Notes: generated by a model not told the origin, from the letters alone. Counted from the stretch's first letter, positions 26,227-34,762 are shown. The stretch is DNA of 64,000 nt from Bradyrhizobium nanningense (GCF_004114535.1 NZ_LBJC01000019.1:124001-188000); one strand, 5' to 3'. Numbers and translations: made by a program.

Positions 26227-26240
26227 TTGACCCCCGTCAA
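26227..26240 (+). promoter_or_regulatory. FixK/FNR-type box upstream of adh
   Basis: TTGACCCCCGTCAA fits the rhizobial FixK2/FNR consensus TTG(A/C)-N6-(T/G)CAA with perfect symmetry. Its centre is 31 bases before a TATTCT -10-like hexamer (26262-26267), placing it near -40 of the predicted start. That is the position used by activators of this family. Confidence 0.65.
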
Positions 26241-26295
26241 AGGTGCACCGGGCGGCGCCGCTATTCTGCTTCACAAAGTGCAAAGGAGCAGACAG

Positions 26296-27321
26296 ATGCC
26301 GACCATGAAAGCCGCAATCGTCAAGCAATTCGGCAAGCCACTGGTGATCGAGGACGTGCCGGTGCCGCAGCCCGGTCCCGGCGAGGTTCTGGTCAAGGTG
26401 AAGGCTTGCGGCGTCTGTCACACCGATCTGCATGCGGCGTCCGGCGACTGGCCGGTGAAGCCGGTGCCGCCCTTCATTCCCGGCCACGAGGCTGCCGGCA
26501 TTGTTGCTGCGCTCGGGTCCGGCGTGAAAAATCTGAAAGTCGGAGATGCCGTCGGCGTCGCCTGGCTGCATGACGCCTGCATGTCCTGCGAATATTGCGA
26601 GACCGGCTGGGAGACCCTGTGCGAGCACCAGCACAACACCGGCTACAGCGTCAACGGCGGCTTCGCCGAATATGTCATCGCCTCGGCCGCCTTCGCCGCA
26701 AAGCTGCCGGCGACGGTCGATTTTGCCGCCATCGCGCCGATCCTGTGCGCCGGTGTCACCACTTACAAGGGATTGAAGGAGACGGAAGCCAGGCCCGGCG
26801 AGTGGGTGGTGATCTCAGGCGTCGGCGGGCTTGGTCATGTCGCGATCCAGTACGCCAAGGCGATGGGACTCAAGGTCGCCGCCATCGACATCGCCGAGGA
26901 CAAGCTCGCGTTGGCGCGTGAAACGGGCGCGGATCTCGCGGTCAACGCGCTCGCGGATGGCGCGGTGGACAAGGTGCTGAAGGCAACCGGCGGCGGGGCT
27001 CACGGCGTGCTGGTGACGGCGGTCTCGACCGCCGCCTTTGCGCAGGCGCTGAAGATGGTGCGCCGGAAGGGCACCGTCAGCCTCGTCGGCCTGCCTCCGG
27101 GTGAATTCCCGACGCCGATCTTCGACGTCGTCCTCAAGCGCATCACGGTGCGCGGCTCGATCGTCGGCACGCGGCGCGACCTCGACGAAGCCGTCGCGTT
27201 CGCCACGGATGGCAAGGTGAAGGCCGAAGTGACGAAGGTGCCGCTTGCGCAGATCAACGACGTCTTCGACCGGATGAAGGCCGGCAAGATCGACGGCCGC
27301 ATGGTGCTGGATTTCGGCTAA
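26296..27321 (+). CDS. Zinc-dependent alcohol dehydrogenase (AdhP/AdhA-like)
   Basis: A 341-residue medium-chain dehydrogenase. Catalytic zinc ligands are in [15 protein letters not shown] and PGHEAAG; structural zinc ligands are the four Cys of [15 protein letters not shown]. The NAD-binding loop is [19 protein letters not shown] with the acidic residue in AIDIAEDK, suggesting NAD over NADP. The ATG follows AAAGGAG. The FixK/FNR-type box suggests induction under low oxygen, fitting alcohol/aldehyde redox balance in microaerobic cells. Substrate not determined. Confidence 0.92.
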   Translation: MPTMKAAIVKQFGKPLVIEDVPVPQPGPGEVLVKVKACGVCHTDLHAASGDWPVKPVPPFIPGHEAAGIVAALGSGVKNLKVGDAVGVAWLHDACMSCEYCETGWETLCEHQHNTGYSVNGGFAEYVIASAAFAAKLPATVDFAAIAPILCAGVTTYKGLKETEARPGEWVVISGVGGLGHVAIQYAKAMGLKVAAIDIAEDKLALARETGADLAVNALADGAVDKVLKATGGGAHGVLVTAVSTAAFAQALKMVRRKGTVSLVGLPPGEFPTPIFDVVLKRITVRGSIVGTRRDLDEAVAFATDGKVKAEVTKVPLAQINDVFDRMKAGKIDGRMVLDFG

Positions 27322-27325
27322 AGCC

Positions 27326-27739
27326 TCATCCAGGCGGCATGCCCGCGAACTTTGGCAGGCTGGGATCGAGATGATCCCAGCCGTGCCCGCGCGCGGCGTA
27401 GGTAACAACTTGCGGCTGGTAGCGCGCGGGCTCGTCGAGGCTTGCGGCGCGGATGGTGAAGATGTCGGGCATGGCCGCGAAGGTCATATACACGGCCACG
27501 CCGCATCGCGTGCAGAATCCGCGCGTCTTCACGTTGCCGCTGTCACCGACCATGTCCCAATGCTTCGCCTCGCCGGTGACCGTAACGCCGGCCCGCGCGA
27601 ACGTCGCGTACGAGCCGTGGCCGCTGCCGCTCTCCCGCTGACAGTCCCGGCACTGACAATGATTGCTGAACAGCGGCTCACCCAGAATCGAATAGCGGAT
27701 CGCGCCGCAGGCGCAGCCGCCGGTATGGGGCTTGTCCAT
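27326..27739 (-). CDS. GFA-domain (CENP-V/Gfa) zinc protein
   Basis: A 137-residue GFA-family protein. Zinc ligands are in GGCACGAIRY, HCQCRDCQRESG and FCTRCGV. The family includes S-(hydroxymethyl)glutathione synthase-like proteins, though most members are uncharacterised. It is the last gene of an ArsR-AHSA1-GFA module, 12 bases after the AHSA1 gene. Its stop is 4 bases from the stop of the convergent adh. Confidence 0.88.
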   Translation of the reverse strand: MDKPHTGGCACGAIRYSILGEPLFSNHCQCRDCQRESGSGHGSYATFARAGVTVTGEAKHWDMVGDSGNVKTRGFCTRCGVAVYMTFAAMPDIFTIRAASLDEPARYQPQVVTYAARGHGWDHLDPSLPKFAGMPPG

Positions 27740-27751
27740 CGCGATGCGTCC

Positions 27752-28216
27752 TTACTTCTCTTCGCCCGAGATGGCATCGAGCCGCTGCAGCACCTTGACC
27801 CAGCCGTCGCTCATGTTGCGATAAGCAGTATCGTTCTTTGGTGTCACGAAGCCCGAATGCACCACGCGCACGCGCGTGCCTGCCTCGACCGGCGTGAGGA
27901 ACCAGGTGACGACCGTATCAAGCGCTGAACCGTAACCGGTATTGCTCTCGTCACCGCCCTTCCAGGCATAAGCAAAACGCTGGTTCGGCACGACTTCCAG
28001 AACGCGACAATGGATCGTGCCATCCCAGGCGCCGGCCGGATTGGTCTTGAACGTGAAGGTGTTGCCCTCGACGGCCTCGAAACCGGTCGGCGGCATCAGC
28101 CAGCGCGCAATCAATTGGGCGCTGGTCAGCGCCTTCCAGATCGTCGCGATGGCGTGAGGGAAGACCTCGTCGATGACGATGTCTTGAGTTTGGACTTTGG
28201 AAGCAACTGCACTCAC
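27752..28216 (-). CDS. AHSA1/SRPBCC domain protein
   Basis: A 154-residue START-fold protein: DIVIDEVFPHAIATIWKALT, GTIHCRVLEVVPNQRFAYAW, and TVVTWFLTPVEAGTRVRVVH. Such proteins often sit beside an ArsR regulator and are thought to bind hydrophobic ligands. Its start overlaps the stop of the ArsR gene by four bases (ATGA), so the two are translationally coupled. Confidence 0.9.
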   Translation of the reverse strand: MSAVASKVQTQDIVIDEVFPHAIATIWKALTSAQLIARWLMPPTGFEAVEGNTFTFKTNPAGAWDGTIHCRVLEVVPNQRFAYAWKGGDESNTGYGSALDTVVTWFLTPVEAGTRVRVVHSGFVTPKNDTAYRNMSDGWVKVLQRLDAISGEEK

Positions 28217-28548
28217 GGATCGATCTCCTTCAACAGGTCACGCAGGTTCTGGAAACGCTCGCGCCAGAACACGCCGTAATGGTCCATCCAGGTGACCAGG
28301 GGCTCGAGCCCTTGCGGCGCGGCGCGGTAGTAGACGTTGCGGCCCTCGGCGCGCTCGGCGACAAGGCCGGCCTGCTTGAGGGACTTCAGGTGCTGTGAGA
28401 TCGCGCCCTGGGTCACGCCGCTGCCCCGCGTCAGCTCGGCGACGCTGATCTCCTTGCTCTCGAACACGCGCTCGAACACCGCCCGGCGCGTCGGGTCGGC
28501 CAGAGCGCGCATCACGGTGGTGACGGGGTTTGGGGCGGCTTCAATCAT
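28213..28548 (-). CDS. ArsR-family transcriptional regulator
   Basis: A 111-residue winged-helix repressor: MRALADPTRRAVFERVFESK, the recognition helix SGVTQGAISQHLKSLKQAG and wing EGRNVYYRAAPQGLEPL. It lacks the Cys metal site (ELCVCDL) of metal-sensing ArsR proteins, so it probably responds to something else; this subgroup is typically paired with AHSA1 proteins. Two operator-like dyads precede it, implying autoregulation. Confidence 0.9.
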   Translation of the reverse strand: MIEAAPNPVTTVMRALADPTRRAVFERVFESKEISVAELTRGSGVTQGAISQHLKSLKQAGLVAERAEGRNVYYRAAPQGLEPLVTWMDHYGVFWRERFQNLRDLLKEIDP

Positions 28549-28556
28549 CTCGTCTA

Positions 28557-28590
28557 ATTAGTCGATGCTAATGCATTAGTCAATACTAAT
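28557..28590. promoter_or_regulatory. Tandem 16-bp operators of the ArsR module
   Basis: ATTAGTCGATGCTAAT and ATTAGTCAATACTAAT start 18 bases apart. Each is a dyad (ATTAG/CTAAT, and ATTAGT/ACTAAT), and they begin 9 bases before the arsR start codon. Repetition plus symmetry makes repressor binding likely. Confidence 0.65.
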
Positions 28591-28626
28591 TTGGTGGCTG
28601 AATCCAGCTTGACTCATCACTTGACC

Positions 28627-28646
28627 ATGACTGACTAGTCAGTCAT
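28627..28646. promoter_or_regulatory. Palindromic TetR operator
   Basis: TGACTGACTAGTCAGTCA, extended by A and T, is a perfect 20-base palindrome that ends 10 bases before the tetR start codon. It is the expected site for the TetR protein encoded next to it. Confidence 0.7.
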
Positions 28647-28656
28647 AAATGTCCTC

Positions 28657-29343
28657 ATGCCGAGGAAGTCCACCAAACTCTCCAGGCCGCCTGCAGGAAG
28701 CGGGGACCATGTGTCCGCGGCCCGCGGAGAGATGCCCGCCTCGAACCGCGCCACGCGCGCGCTGGAGCGGCGCGCGGCGATCGTGGAGGCGGCGATGGAG
28801 GAATTCATCGGCCGCGGCTTTGCCGCAACGCGGCTCGACGATATCGCCAAGCGCGCCGGTGTCGCCAAGGGCACGATCTATCTGCACTTCAAGGACAAGG
28901 AATCGATGTTCGAGGAGCTGGTGCGCATCGTGATCGTGCCGGTCGTGGCGCGGCTGACTGCGCTGCCGCCGCCGACGGGCTCAGTGCGCGACCTCATCGA
29001 GGCCTTTGCCGGCAACTTCCTCAAAGAGGTCATCGGCACCAGGCGCGGCGACCTGGTGCGGCTGATCGTGGCTGAGGGGCCGCGCTTTCCGGCCGTCGCC
29101 GACTTCTACTACCGCGAGGTCGTCTCGCGCGGCATCGCCGCCATGCGCGGGCTGATCGAGCTCGGCATCGCCCGCGGCGAGATCCGCCAGAAGGACCTCG
29201 CGCGCTATCCGCAGATACTGGTCGCGCCGGCGATGATCGCGGTGATCTGGCAGAGCTTATTTGCGCGGCACGCGCCGCTCGACGCGCAGGACATGCTGCG
29301 GGTCCATCTCGATTTGATTTTTGGCGAACGGAGGACGACATGA
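28657..29343 (+). CDS. TetR-family repressor of the efflux operon
   Basis: A 228-residue regulator. After a ~35-residue basic lead the helix-turn-helix reads IVEAAMEEFIGRGFAATRLD-DIAKRAGVAKGTIYLHFKDK. The C-terminal ligand domain is hydrophobic. A later start (MPASNRATRALERR, residue 26) would give a more usual length. It overlaps the HlyD gene by four bases and heads the TetR-HlyD-ABC-permease operon, so it probably senses an exported compound and controls its own export. Confidence 0.9.
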   Translation: MPRKSTKLSRPPAGSGDHVSAARGEMPASNRATRALERRAAIVEAAMEEFIGRGFAATRLDDIAKRAGVAKGTIYLHFKDKESMFEELVRIVIVPVVARLTALPPPTGSVRDLIEAFAGNFLKEVIGTRRGDLVRLIVAEGPRFPAVADFYYREVVSRGIAAMRGLIELGIARGEIRQKDLARYPQILVAPAMIAVIWQSLFARHAPLDAQDMLRVHLDLIFGERRTT

Positions 29344-30128
29344 GGTCGTCGCAAGCAATTCTCGGTATTGCACTGGCTATCCTGCTCGCAACCTCGCTTG
29401 CCGGGTGCAACGAGAAGCGCGATCCGGGCTTTCAGGGCTGGATCGAGGCCGACATGATCTTCGTCAGTCCGGACGAAGCGGGGCGGGTGACGAAGCTCAA
29501 TGTCCGCGAGGGCGATGAAGTCAAGGTCGGCGAGGCCCTCTATTCCGTCGACGACGACCTTCAGCTTGCCGATCTGAACCAGCAAAAGGCGACGCTGGCG
29601 AACGCGCAGCAGACCTATGATCGCGCGGCCTCACTGAGCAAGACCGGCTCGGGCACGCAGGCCAATCTCGATTCCGCCGTCTCTGCGTTGCGTGTCGCGG
29701 AAGCGCGGGTGGCGACGTCGGAAACGCGGATGGCGCGGCGCAAGGGCTTTGCGCCCGTGGCAGGCACTATCCAGCAGATCTATTTCCGCGAGGGGGAGAT
29801 GGTGGCGGCGCAGCGGCCGGTGCTGTCGATCATGCCGCCCGGCAACATGAAGGTGCGCTTCTTCGTGCCGGAAACGGCGCTGCCGAAGCTTGCGATCGGC
29901 GATACGGTGCGCGTCTCCTGCGACAATTGCGCGGCCGATCTCACCGCGAAGATCTATTTCATCGCGACCTCGGCCGAATACACCCCGCCCGTCATCTACA
30001 GCCTCGATGAGCGCAACAAGCTGGTCTATTTGATCCAGGCGCGGCCCTCGCGTCCCGACGCGCTGCGGGTCGGACAGCCGATCAACGTCTATCTCAATCC
30101 CAAGACTCCAGTGGCGGACAAGCGATGA
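29340..30128 (+). CDS. HlyD-type membrane fusion lipoprotein of an ABC exporter
   Basis: A 262-residue periplasmic adaptor. The N-terminal hydrophobic stretch ends in a lipobox-like LAGCNEKRD, suggesting lipid attachment. The lipoyl half-domains are VSPDEAGRVTKLNVREGDEV and GFAPVAGTIQQIYFREGEMV, separated by a short coiled coil (residues ~75-125). It links the ABC permease to an outer-membrane channel that is not encoded here. Confidence 0.9.
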   Translation: MRSSQAILGIALAILLATSLAGCNEKRDPGFQGWIEADMIFVSPDEAGRVTKLNVREGDEVKVGEALYSVDDDLQLADLNQQKATLANAQQTYDRAASLSKTGSGTQANLDSAVSALRVAEARVATSETRMARRKGFAPVAGTIQQIYFREGEMVAAQRPVLSIMPPGNMKVRFFVPETALPKLAIGDTVRVSCDNCAADLTAKIYFIATSAEYTPPVIYSLDERNKLVYLIQARPSRPDALRVGQPINVYLNPKTPVADKR

Positions 30129-31054
30129 ACGGCGGCAACGGCATCGCGATCGACGTCAAGGGCCTGAGCAAATCGTTCGGCGGCCGCGAGGTCGTGCACG
30201 ATCTGTCGATGCAGGTGAGGCGCGGTTCGATTTACGGCTTCCTCGGCCCCAACGGCTCGGGCAAGACCACGACCATCCGCATCCTCTGCGGGCTGCTCAC
30301 GCCGGATAGCGGCGAGGGCACCTGCCTCGGCTACGACATCCGCCGCGATGCCGAGAAGATCAAGCGCCAGGTCGGCTATATGACCCAGCGCTTCAGCCTG
30401 TATCAGGATCTCTCCGTGCGCGAGAACCTCGAATTCGTCGCGCGGCTCTATGGTTTGGCCGATGCGCGCGGCGCCGCGCGCGACATGGTCAAGCGGCTCG
30501 GGCTCTCAGGGCGCGAGGGGCAGCTTGCGGGCGAGCTCTCCGGCGGCTGGAAACAGCGGCTGGCTCTCGGAGCCTGCACGCTGCCCAACCCACAACTGTT
30601 GCTGCTCGACGAGCCCACCGCCGGCGTCGACCCCAAGGCGCGGCGCGATTTCTGGAACGAGATCCACGCACTCGCCGCCGAGGGCCTCACCGTGCTGGTC
30701 TCGACCCATTACATGGACGAGGCCGAGCGGTGCCACGAGATCGCTTATATCGCCTACGGTCACCTGCTGGCGCGCGGGACCGTGGACGAGGTGATCGCGA
30801 AGTCCGCGCTGACGACCTACACCGTCACCGGCGAGTTGGGCGGGCTCGCGGCCGAGCTCGACGGCAAGCCCGGAGTGGACATGGTGGCCCCGTTCGGCAC
30901 CTCGCTGCACGTCTCTGGCCGCGACGTTGCGGCGCTCGAAGCCAGCATCGCGCCGTGGCGTGAGACGAGTGGCCTGCACTGGCAGAAATCGCATCCATCG
31001 CTGGAAGATGTATTCATCGAATTGATGAACCGCTCCAGGGACAATTTCCAATGA
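30125..31054 (+). CDS. ABC exporter ATPase (ABC-2 type)
   Basis: A 309-residue ATPase of the YbhF/CcmA-type multidrug group. Walker A is GPNGSGKTT, signature LAGELSGGWKQRLALG, Walker B LLLLDEPTAGVDP and the switch His in VSTHYMDEAERC. The C-terminal ~70 residues form the usual extra domain. It overlaps its neighbours by four bases on both sides. The exported substrate is unknown. Confidence 0.92.
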   Translation: MNGGNGIAIDVKGLSKSFGGREVVHDLSMQVRRGSIYGFLGPNGSGKTTTIRILCGLLTPDSGEGTCLGYDIRRDAEKIKRQVGYMTQRFSLYQDLSVRENLEFVARLYGLADARGAARDMVKRLGLSGREGQLAGELSGGWKQRLALGACTLPNPQLLLLDEPTAGVDPKARRDFWNEIHALAAEGLTVLVSTHYMDEAERCHEIAYIAYGHLLARGTVDEVIAKSALTTYTVTGELGGLAAELDGKPGVDMVAPFGTSLHVSGRDVAALEASIAPWRETSGLHWQKSHPSLEDVFIELMNRSRDNFQ

Positions 31055-32214
31055 GCACCATCCAAGCAACCGGCCCCGAGCGGGAAATCCGCGACCGCTT
31101 CGGCTTCTGGCGCCGCACCTATGCCATGATGGCGAAGGAGTTCATTCAGCTTCGGCGGGACCGCGTCTCGTTCGCGATGATCGTGGCGATCCCGGTGATG
31201 CAGCTTCTGCTGTTCGGCTATGCCATCAACACCACGCCGCACCATCTGCCGAGCGCGGTGCTAATTCAGGAGGAATCTGATCTCGCCCGCTCGGTCCTGA
31301 AAGCGTTGGAGAATACCGCCTATTTCCGCTTCGTCTACGAAGTGCACGACGTGGACGATTTCGACAACCTGCTCAAGTCCGGCAAGGTGCTGTTCGGCGT
31401 CGAGATCCCGCGCGGCTTCGAACGGGCGGTGCGGCGTGGCGACAAGCCGGCGCTGCTGGTCGCAGCCGACGCCACCGATCCGGTCGCCGCAAGCTCCGCA
31501 CTCGGCTCGCTCGGGATGCTCGTGCAGACCGCTCTCCAGCACGATCTCTATATCGGCGATGCGCCGGCGCTGCCGTTCGAGATCCGGGCTCATGCCCGCT
31601 ATAATCCGGCTGCGGAGTCACGCCTCAACATCGTGCCGGGACTGGTCGGCACCATCCTTACCATGACCATGTTGATCTTCACGGCACTATCGGTGACGCG
31701 CGAGATTGAACGCGGCACCATGGAAAGCCTGTTGTCGATGCCGATCAAGCCGGTCGAGGTCATGCTCGGCAAGATCATTCCCTACATCCTGGTGGGCTTC
31801 ATTCAAGCCTTCCTGATCGTCAATATCGGAGTGTTCCTGTTCGGCGTGCCCGTGCTCGGCAATCTGCTCCTGTTGGCGACACTCTCGACCCTCTTTATCG
31901 CCGCAAATCTCGCGATTGGTTACACGTTCTCCACCATTGCGCAGAACCAGCTGCAGGCGATACAGATGTCGTTCATGTTCTTTCTGCCGAGCATCCTGCT
32001 GTCCGGCTTCATGTTCCCGTTCGCAGGGATGCCGGCCTGGGCGCAATATGTCGGTGAATGCCTGCCGCTGACCCATTATCTGCGCATCGTCCGCGCCATC
32101 ATGCTGAAGGGCGCGACCATGCAGAATGTGCGCTTCGACACGTTGGCGCTGGCGGCCCTGATGCTGCTCGCCATGACCATCGCCGTGACGCGCTTCCGCC
32201 GCACGCTGGATTGA
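31051..32214 (+). CDS. ABC-2 type exporter permease (YhhJ/YbhR-like)
   Basis: A 387-residue permease with one N-terminal helix (residues ~40-58), a periplasmic domain of about 130 residues and five or six C-terminal helices. The signature ALSVTREIERGTMESLLSMP is present, with PLTHYLRIVRAIMLKG near the end. Only one permease gene is present, so it probably works as a homodimer. The cyclase gene begins 6 bases later. Confidence 0.92.
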   Translation: MSTIQATGPEREIRDRFGFWRRTYAMMAKEFIQLRRDRVSFAMIVAIPVMQLLLFGYAINTTPHHLPSAVLIQEESDLARSVLKALENTAYFRFVYEVHDVDDFDNLLKSGKVLFGVEIPRGFERAVRRGDKPALLVAADATDPVAASSALGSLGMLVQTALQHDLYIGDAPALPFEIRAHARYNPAAESRLNIVPGLVGTILTMTMLIFTALSVTREIERGTMESLLSMPIKPVEVMLGKIIPYILVGFIQAFLIVNIGVFLFGVPVLGNLLLLATLSTLFIAANLAIGYTFSTIAQNQLQAIQMSFMFFLPSILLSGFMFPFAGMPAWAQYVGECLPLTHYLRIVRAIMLKGATMQNVRFDTLALAALMLLAMTIAVTRFRRTLD

Positions 32215-32220
32215 GGCACA

Positions 32221-33552
32221 ATGCCGCCGGAATCGAGGGGCGGCATGGTCAGGTTTGCGAGCAGGAGGACACGGCAGCATGCCGTGCTATCGGAGGATTT
32301 CGAGCGCGAGCTGACGCGGGAGGTGCTGCGCACCGAGCTGCTCCGGGTGCGGGCGCTGATCGCGACGGGCTGCGTCATGATGTTGCTGCTCACCGCACTC
32401 TATTTGGTCGACCCCAGTGTGGTGAACCGGGTGTGGCGCGGAACGGAGGGGCTTGTCGAAGTCTACGGCCTTCTCGGCGGCTTTATTCTCTTCGAGGTCT
32501 GGGTTCACACCCAGATCAGGAAGAACCTCCGGCTCGATCGCGACCTGCCGGTGATCCGGCGCTATATCGGCACGCTGATCGAGACCTCGCTGCCCACGGT
32601 GATCCTGGTCCTGCAGACCCGGACCATGGGCGCAAGCCAGGCCCTCGGCTTCGCGGTGCCGCTGATGTACTTCATCTTCGTCATCCTTTCGACCCTGCGG
32701 CTCGACTTCTGGCTCTCTGCCTTCACGGGTTTCGTGGCCGCAGCCGGGCTTCTGTCCGTCGCGCTGCACTACAACGCGGCCGACGAGGCTGGCGACCCGC
32801 TGATCTATTTCCACGCCGTGCGCAGCGTCGTCATCCTGATCTGTGGCGTGCTGGCGGGTGCCGTCGGCGCTCAGCTGCGCCGCCAGTTTGCCGCGAGCAT
32901 TGCGGCGGCGACCGCGCGCGACCGGGTGACGAACCTGTTCGGTCAGCACGTCTCTCCGCAAGTTGTGGAGCAGTTGATGGCGGCGGGCACCAGCGGAGGC
33001 GGTGACGTCCGCCGCGTCGCGGTGATGTTCGTCGATTTCCGCGGCTTCACCGCCGGTGCGCAGTCGCGCACCCCGCAGGAGGTGGTCGACCGCCTCGACG
33101 GCGCCTTTGCGGTGCTGGTGGACATTCTCGACCGTCACGGCGGCATTGTGAACAAGTTCCTCGGCGATGGCTTTCTCGCCCTGTTCGGCGCGCCGCTGGA
33201 GGCCTCCGACGCGGCGCAGCGTGCCGTTGCCGCAGGCCGCGAGATGCTGAGCGCGATGGACCGCATCAACGCGCAGACGAGCTGGCCGCTGCGCATCGGT
33301 ATCGGCATTCATTTCGGCGAGGTCGTCGCCGGCAATATCGGCTCGCCCCGGCGCAAGGAATATACGGTTATCGGCGACACCGTGAACCTGGCCTCGCGGC
33401 TGGAGGCGTTGAACAAGGAGTTCGGCTCGCAGCTGCTGATTTCGGCGACCGTGCGCGAGGCTTTGGGTGACGACGGCGGCGATGCGGTCGCGCTCGGCGA
33501 GGTCGAGGTGCGCGGCTACGAGCAGAAGGTTCCGGTGTTTCAGCTGGGGTAG
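32221..33552 (+). CDS. Membrane class III adenylate/guanylate cyclase
   Basis: A 443-residue protein. Residues ~45-225 form about six membrane helices in helical-hairpin order, then a short linker and the cyclase domain (~255-440). Catalytic features are metal Asp in VMFVDFRGFTAG, KFLGDGFLALFGAP with the second Asp, the transition-state pair in TVIGDTVNLASRLEALNKEF, and GIGIHFGEVVAGNIGSP. It lies 6 bases after the ABC permease gene and may share its transcript, linking export and second-messenger output. The start is ATG; an ATG eight codons later is an alternative. Confidence 0.9.
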   Translation: MPPESRGGMVRFASRRTRQHAVLSEDFERELTREVLRTELLRVRALIATGCVMMLLLTALYLVDPSVVNRVWRGTEGLVEVYGLLGGFILFEVWVHTQIRKNLRLDRDLPVIRRYIGTLIETSLPTVILVLQTRTMGASQALGFAVPLMYFIFVILSTLRLDFWLSAFTGFVAAAGLLSVALHYNAADEAGDPLIYFHAVRSVVILICGVLAGAVGAQLRRQFAASIAAATARDRVTNLFGQHVSPQVVEQLMAAGTSGGGDVRRVAVMFVDFRGFTAGAQSRTPQEVVDRLDGAFAVLVDILDRHGGIVNKFLGDGFLALFGAPLEASDAAQRAVAAGREMLSAMDRINAQTSWPLRIGIGIHFGEVVAGNIGSPRRKEYTVIGDTVNLASRLEALNKEFGSQLLISATVREALGDDGGDAVALGEVEVRGYEQKVPVFQLG

Positions 33553-33569
33553 CGCGCCTTCACATGTGA

Positions 33570-33606
33570 GTCGCGCTTCCTTGAAGCGGGTCGCGCTGGC
33601 TTGAAG
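33570..33606 (+). repeat. Tandem 17-bp direct repeats
   Basis: GTCGCGCTTCCTTGAAG and GTCGCGCTGGCTTGAAG differ at two bases and start 20 bases apart, about two helical turns. They lie 90-126 bases before the small secreted protein gene. This could be a regulator site or a short duplication. Confidence 0.5.
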
Positions 33607-33695
33607 ACGCGTGATGAAATATCCCCGGTAGCTTTCGGGTCCTGCACTGTGGAAGCCGAAATGTCTCGGCTTTCACTTGTCACCGGAGAAAACCA

Positions 33696-33905
33696 ATGAC
33701 CCGACTGACCCTTGTTGCGGCCGCACTGATCGCCGCAGCTGCCGCCCAGACCCAGGCCGCAACGGTGCGCCACGCTGCCCCGCCGCGCGCTGCGTTTACT
33801 CAGGCGGCGACCGACTCCTGCGTCAGGGCTCCGGCGGAAGGCGCGTATGCCTCTGCGCCGTACACGCAGCCGCCGTGCCAGCCGAACACGATGACGATGC
33901 ACTGA
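33696..33905 (+). CDS. Small secreted protein, hypothetical
   Basis: A 69-residue protein with a signal peptide (MTRLTLVAAALIAAAAAQ ... QA-ATV) and a ~48-residue mature part rich in Ala/Pro/Thr with two Cys (DSCVRAP, PPCQPN) that could pair. The ATG follows CCGGAG. No family recognised; the good ribosome site and clean signal peptide support it. Confidence 0.6.
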   Translation: MTRLTLVAAALIAAAAAQTQAATVRHAAPPRAAFTQAATDSCVRAPAEGAYASAPYTQPPCQPNTMTMH

Positions 33906-33994
33906 CGACGGCAGGCGACCAGGCCGGGCTGGCGACATCCGCCAGCCCGGTTCGTGATGTCGATGGATTGGGCCCGGCGGTATCAACGTAGCGC

Positions 33995-34034
33995 TTGACT
34001 CATTCTTCATCTAATCATCTATATGACTATATGA
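33995..34034 (+). promoter_or_regulatory. Promoter/operator of the gntR gene with tandem CTATATGA
   Basis: TTGACT (33995-34000) resembles a -35 box, and CTATATGA occurs twice back-to-back (34019-34034), the second copy containing the ATG. The short AT-rich spacing implies a transcript starting at or near the ATG. The repeat is a plausible autoregulatory site. Confidence 0.4.
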
Positions 34035-34762
34035 ATTCATCGCCTCTCGACGACCGCCTGCCGCGCTACCAGCGCCTGCGCGACGATCTCGCCGCGCGGA
34101 TCAATCGCAGCGAATGGCGGCCGGGTGAACCGATCCCGTCGGAAGCCGAGCTTAGCGCCCATTACGGCGTCGCCATTGGCACGGTGCGCAAGGCGATTGA
34201 TCAGCTCGTCGCGGATGCCGTGCTGGAACGGCAGCAGGGCCGCGGTACTTTCGTGCGCCGTGCGCGCTTCAACTCCTCGCTGTTCCGTTTCTTCCGCTTC
34301 CAGTCCGAAACTGGCGAGCGGCGCGTGCCCAAGAGTCGCATCATCAGGCGCAAGAGCGTGCCGGCCAATTCGGCCGTCGCGTCCGCGTTGCGCATTCCCG
34401 TGGGCGAGCCCGTGATCAGCCTGTCGCGCCTGCGCCTGATCGACGATGTGCCGCTGCTCGCCGAAGAGATCTGGCTCCAGCAATCGCGCTTCGCGCCGAT
34501 CCTTACGCTCGACACCGCCGAATTCGGCGATCTCCTGTATCCGCTCTACGAGGAGCGTTGCGGCGAGGTGGTGGTCACGGCCGAGGAAATCCTCACCGTT
34601 GAGACCGCCAACGAGATGCAGGCGCGCCTGCTCAGGCTCGAGGCCCACGCGCCGCTGATCGTGATCGAACGCCTCGCGCTCGATCTCGAGCGCCGGCCGA
34701 TCGAATGGCGCAGATCGCGCGGACCGGCCGACCGCTTCCGCTACCACGCCGAAATCCGGTGA
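34031..34762 (+). CDS. GntR/HutC-family transcriptional regulator
   Basis: A 243-residue regulator. The N-terminal winged helix is RLPRYQRLRDDLAARINRS ... GEPIPSEAELSAHYGVAIGT and VRKAIDQLVADAVLERQQGRGTFV; the C-terminal half is a UTRA effector domain (ALRIPVGEPVISLSRLRLID, EEIWLQQSRF, PLIVIERLALD). No Shine-Dalgarno sequence precedes the ATG; a TTG 12 codons upstream lies in the apparent -35 element and is unlikely. It probably controls the MFS carrier and amidohydrolase that follow. Confidence 0.9.
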   Translation: MNSSPLDDRLPRYQRLRDDLAARINRSEWRPGEPIPSEAELSAHYGVAIGTVRKAIDQLVADAVLERQQGRGTFVRRARFNSSLFRFFRFQSETGERRVPKSRIIRRKSVPANSAVASALRIPVGEPVISLSRLRLIDDVPLLAEEIWLQQSRFAPILTLDTAEFGDLLYPLYEERCGEVVVTAEEILTVETANEMQARLLRLEAHAPLIVIERLALDLERRPIEWRRSRGPADRFRYHAEIR

